Shown here one piece after another: positions 64,000-64,000 of a stretch of DNA of 64,000 bases (position 1 is the stretch's first letter; each line of letters opens with the position of its first letter). The notes beneath the pieces were generated by a model. That model saw nothing but the letters and a program-made list of their open reading frames with translations. It searched no databases and had not been told where the DNA came from. The stretch lies in assembly GCA_963707835.1 (NCBI GenBank), contig CAVPRI010000002.1, positions 868,001 through 932,000 on the forward strand, given 5' to 3'. Origin of the DNA: Bog-473 sp963707835 (GTDB lineage Bacteria; Actinomycetota; Acidimicrobiia; Acidimicrobiales; RAAP-2). The translations under genes were made by a program, and so were the position numbers.

Positions 64000-64000
64000 A

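Noticed and set aside
1..64000. CRISPR array, phage genes or toxin-antitoxin pairs
   Set aside because: No regularly spaced direct repeats, phage structural proteins or recognisable toxin-antitoxin pair were seen on either strand.

Overview
The window is high-GC DNA (roughly two thirds G+C) with many GTG starts. It looks like a chromosomal segment of an actinobacterium, probably Acidimicrobiia or a relative (inference). Supporting signs are the conserved run tig-clpP-clpX-folC-ndk-mreBCD-mrdA-radical SAM-DUF2344-rne/rng-rplU-rpmA, two mycothiol-dependent (DinB/MDMPI-type) proteins, a mycofactocin-coupled SDR, an F420/deazaflavin-type (Ddn) protein, a luciferase-like (LLM) oxidoreductase and three related cytochromes P450.

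Layout. 1-2869: end of an amidohydrolase, a DtxR-family regulator, purine nucleoside phosphorylase and a VOC protein. 2926-18058 (minus): housekeeping block for ribosomal proteins L27/L21, RNase E/G, two radical-SAM-linked proteins, the elongasome (PBP2, MreD, MreC, MreB), Ndk, FolC, ClpX, ClpP and trigger factor. 18121-19301: an MDMPI-type protein and a small zinc-ribbon protein. 19359-27564 (minus): six codirectional genes (P450, amidohydrolase, SDR, amidohydrolase, FAD dehydrogenase, amidohydrolase), read as one catabolic operon. It starts at a promoter overlaid by two tandem palindromes (27659-27701) and ends at a 15-bp-stem hairpin (19307-19349). 27737-29941: ABC-2 exporter. 30194-34557: three short-chain or epimerase-type dehydrogenases, a carboxymuconolactone decarboxylase-like protein and an SMP-30 lactonase-like protein. 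34676-34753: tRNA-Pro(UGG). 34808-39109: two DHA2-type drug exporters and a LOG phosphoribohydrolase. 39221-42812: second P450 and a polytopic glycosyltransferase joined to a GT2 domain. 42862-47229: DHFR-like and Ddn-like proteins and an aldehyde dehydrogenase-DUF779-alcohol dehydrogenase operon. 47538-49247: CsbD protein divergent from an orphan KdpD sensor-domain protein. 49833-51253: LLM oxidoreductase and SnoaL-like protein. 51518-60130: mobile-element zone with two nearly identical IS256-family elements in inverted orientation enclosing an IS110-family element, a flavin-reductase-like gene, a lipoprotein, the third P450 and a secreted protein whose 3' end is split by the second IS256 copy. 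60187-64000: OsmC, cupin, HSL-type esterase, SRPBCC, MDMPI-type protein and a partial membrane protein.

Sequence quality. Many genes that must be intact in a living cell (rplU, clpP, mrdA, RNase E/G) are broken by single-base indels. These are densest in the first 8 kb but occur throughout. They are most simply sequencing errors, so the broken frames are annotated as one gene each with the shift noted, not as pseudogenes.

The most interesting signal is the 19.3-27.7 kb operon. Its promoter has a consensus -35 box and an apparent two-site repressor arrangement, and it controls an uncharacterised set of three PF04909-type hydrolases with redox enzymes. No regulator gene for it is visible in the window.
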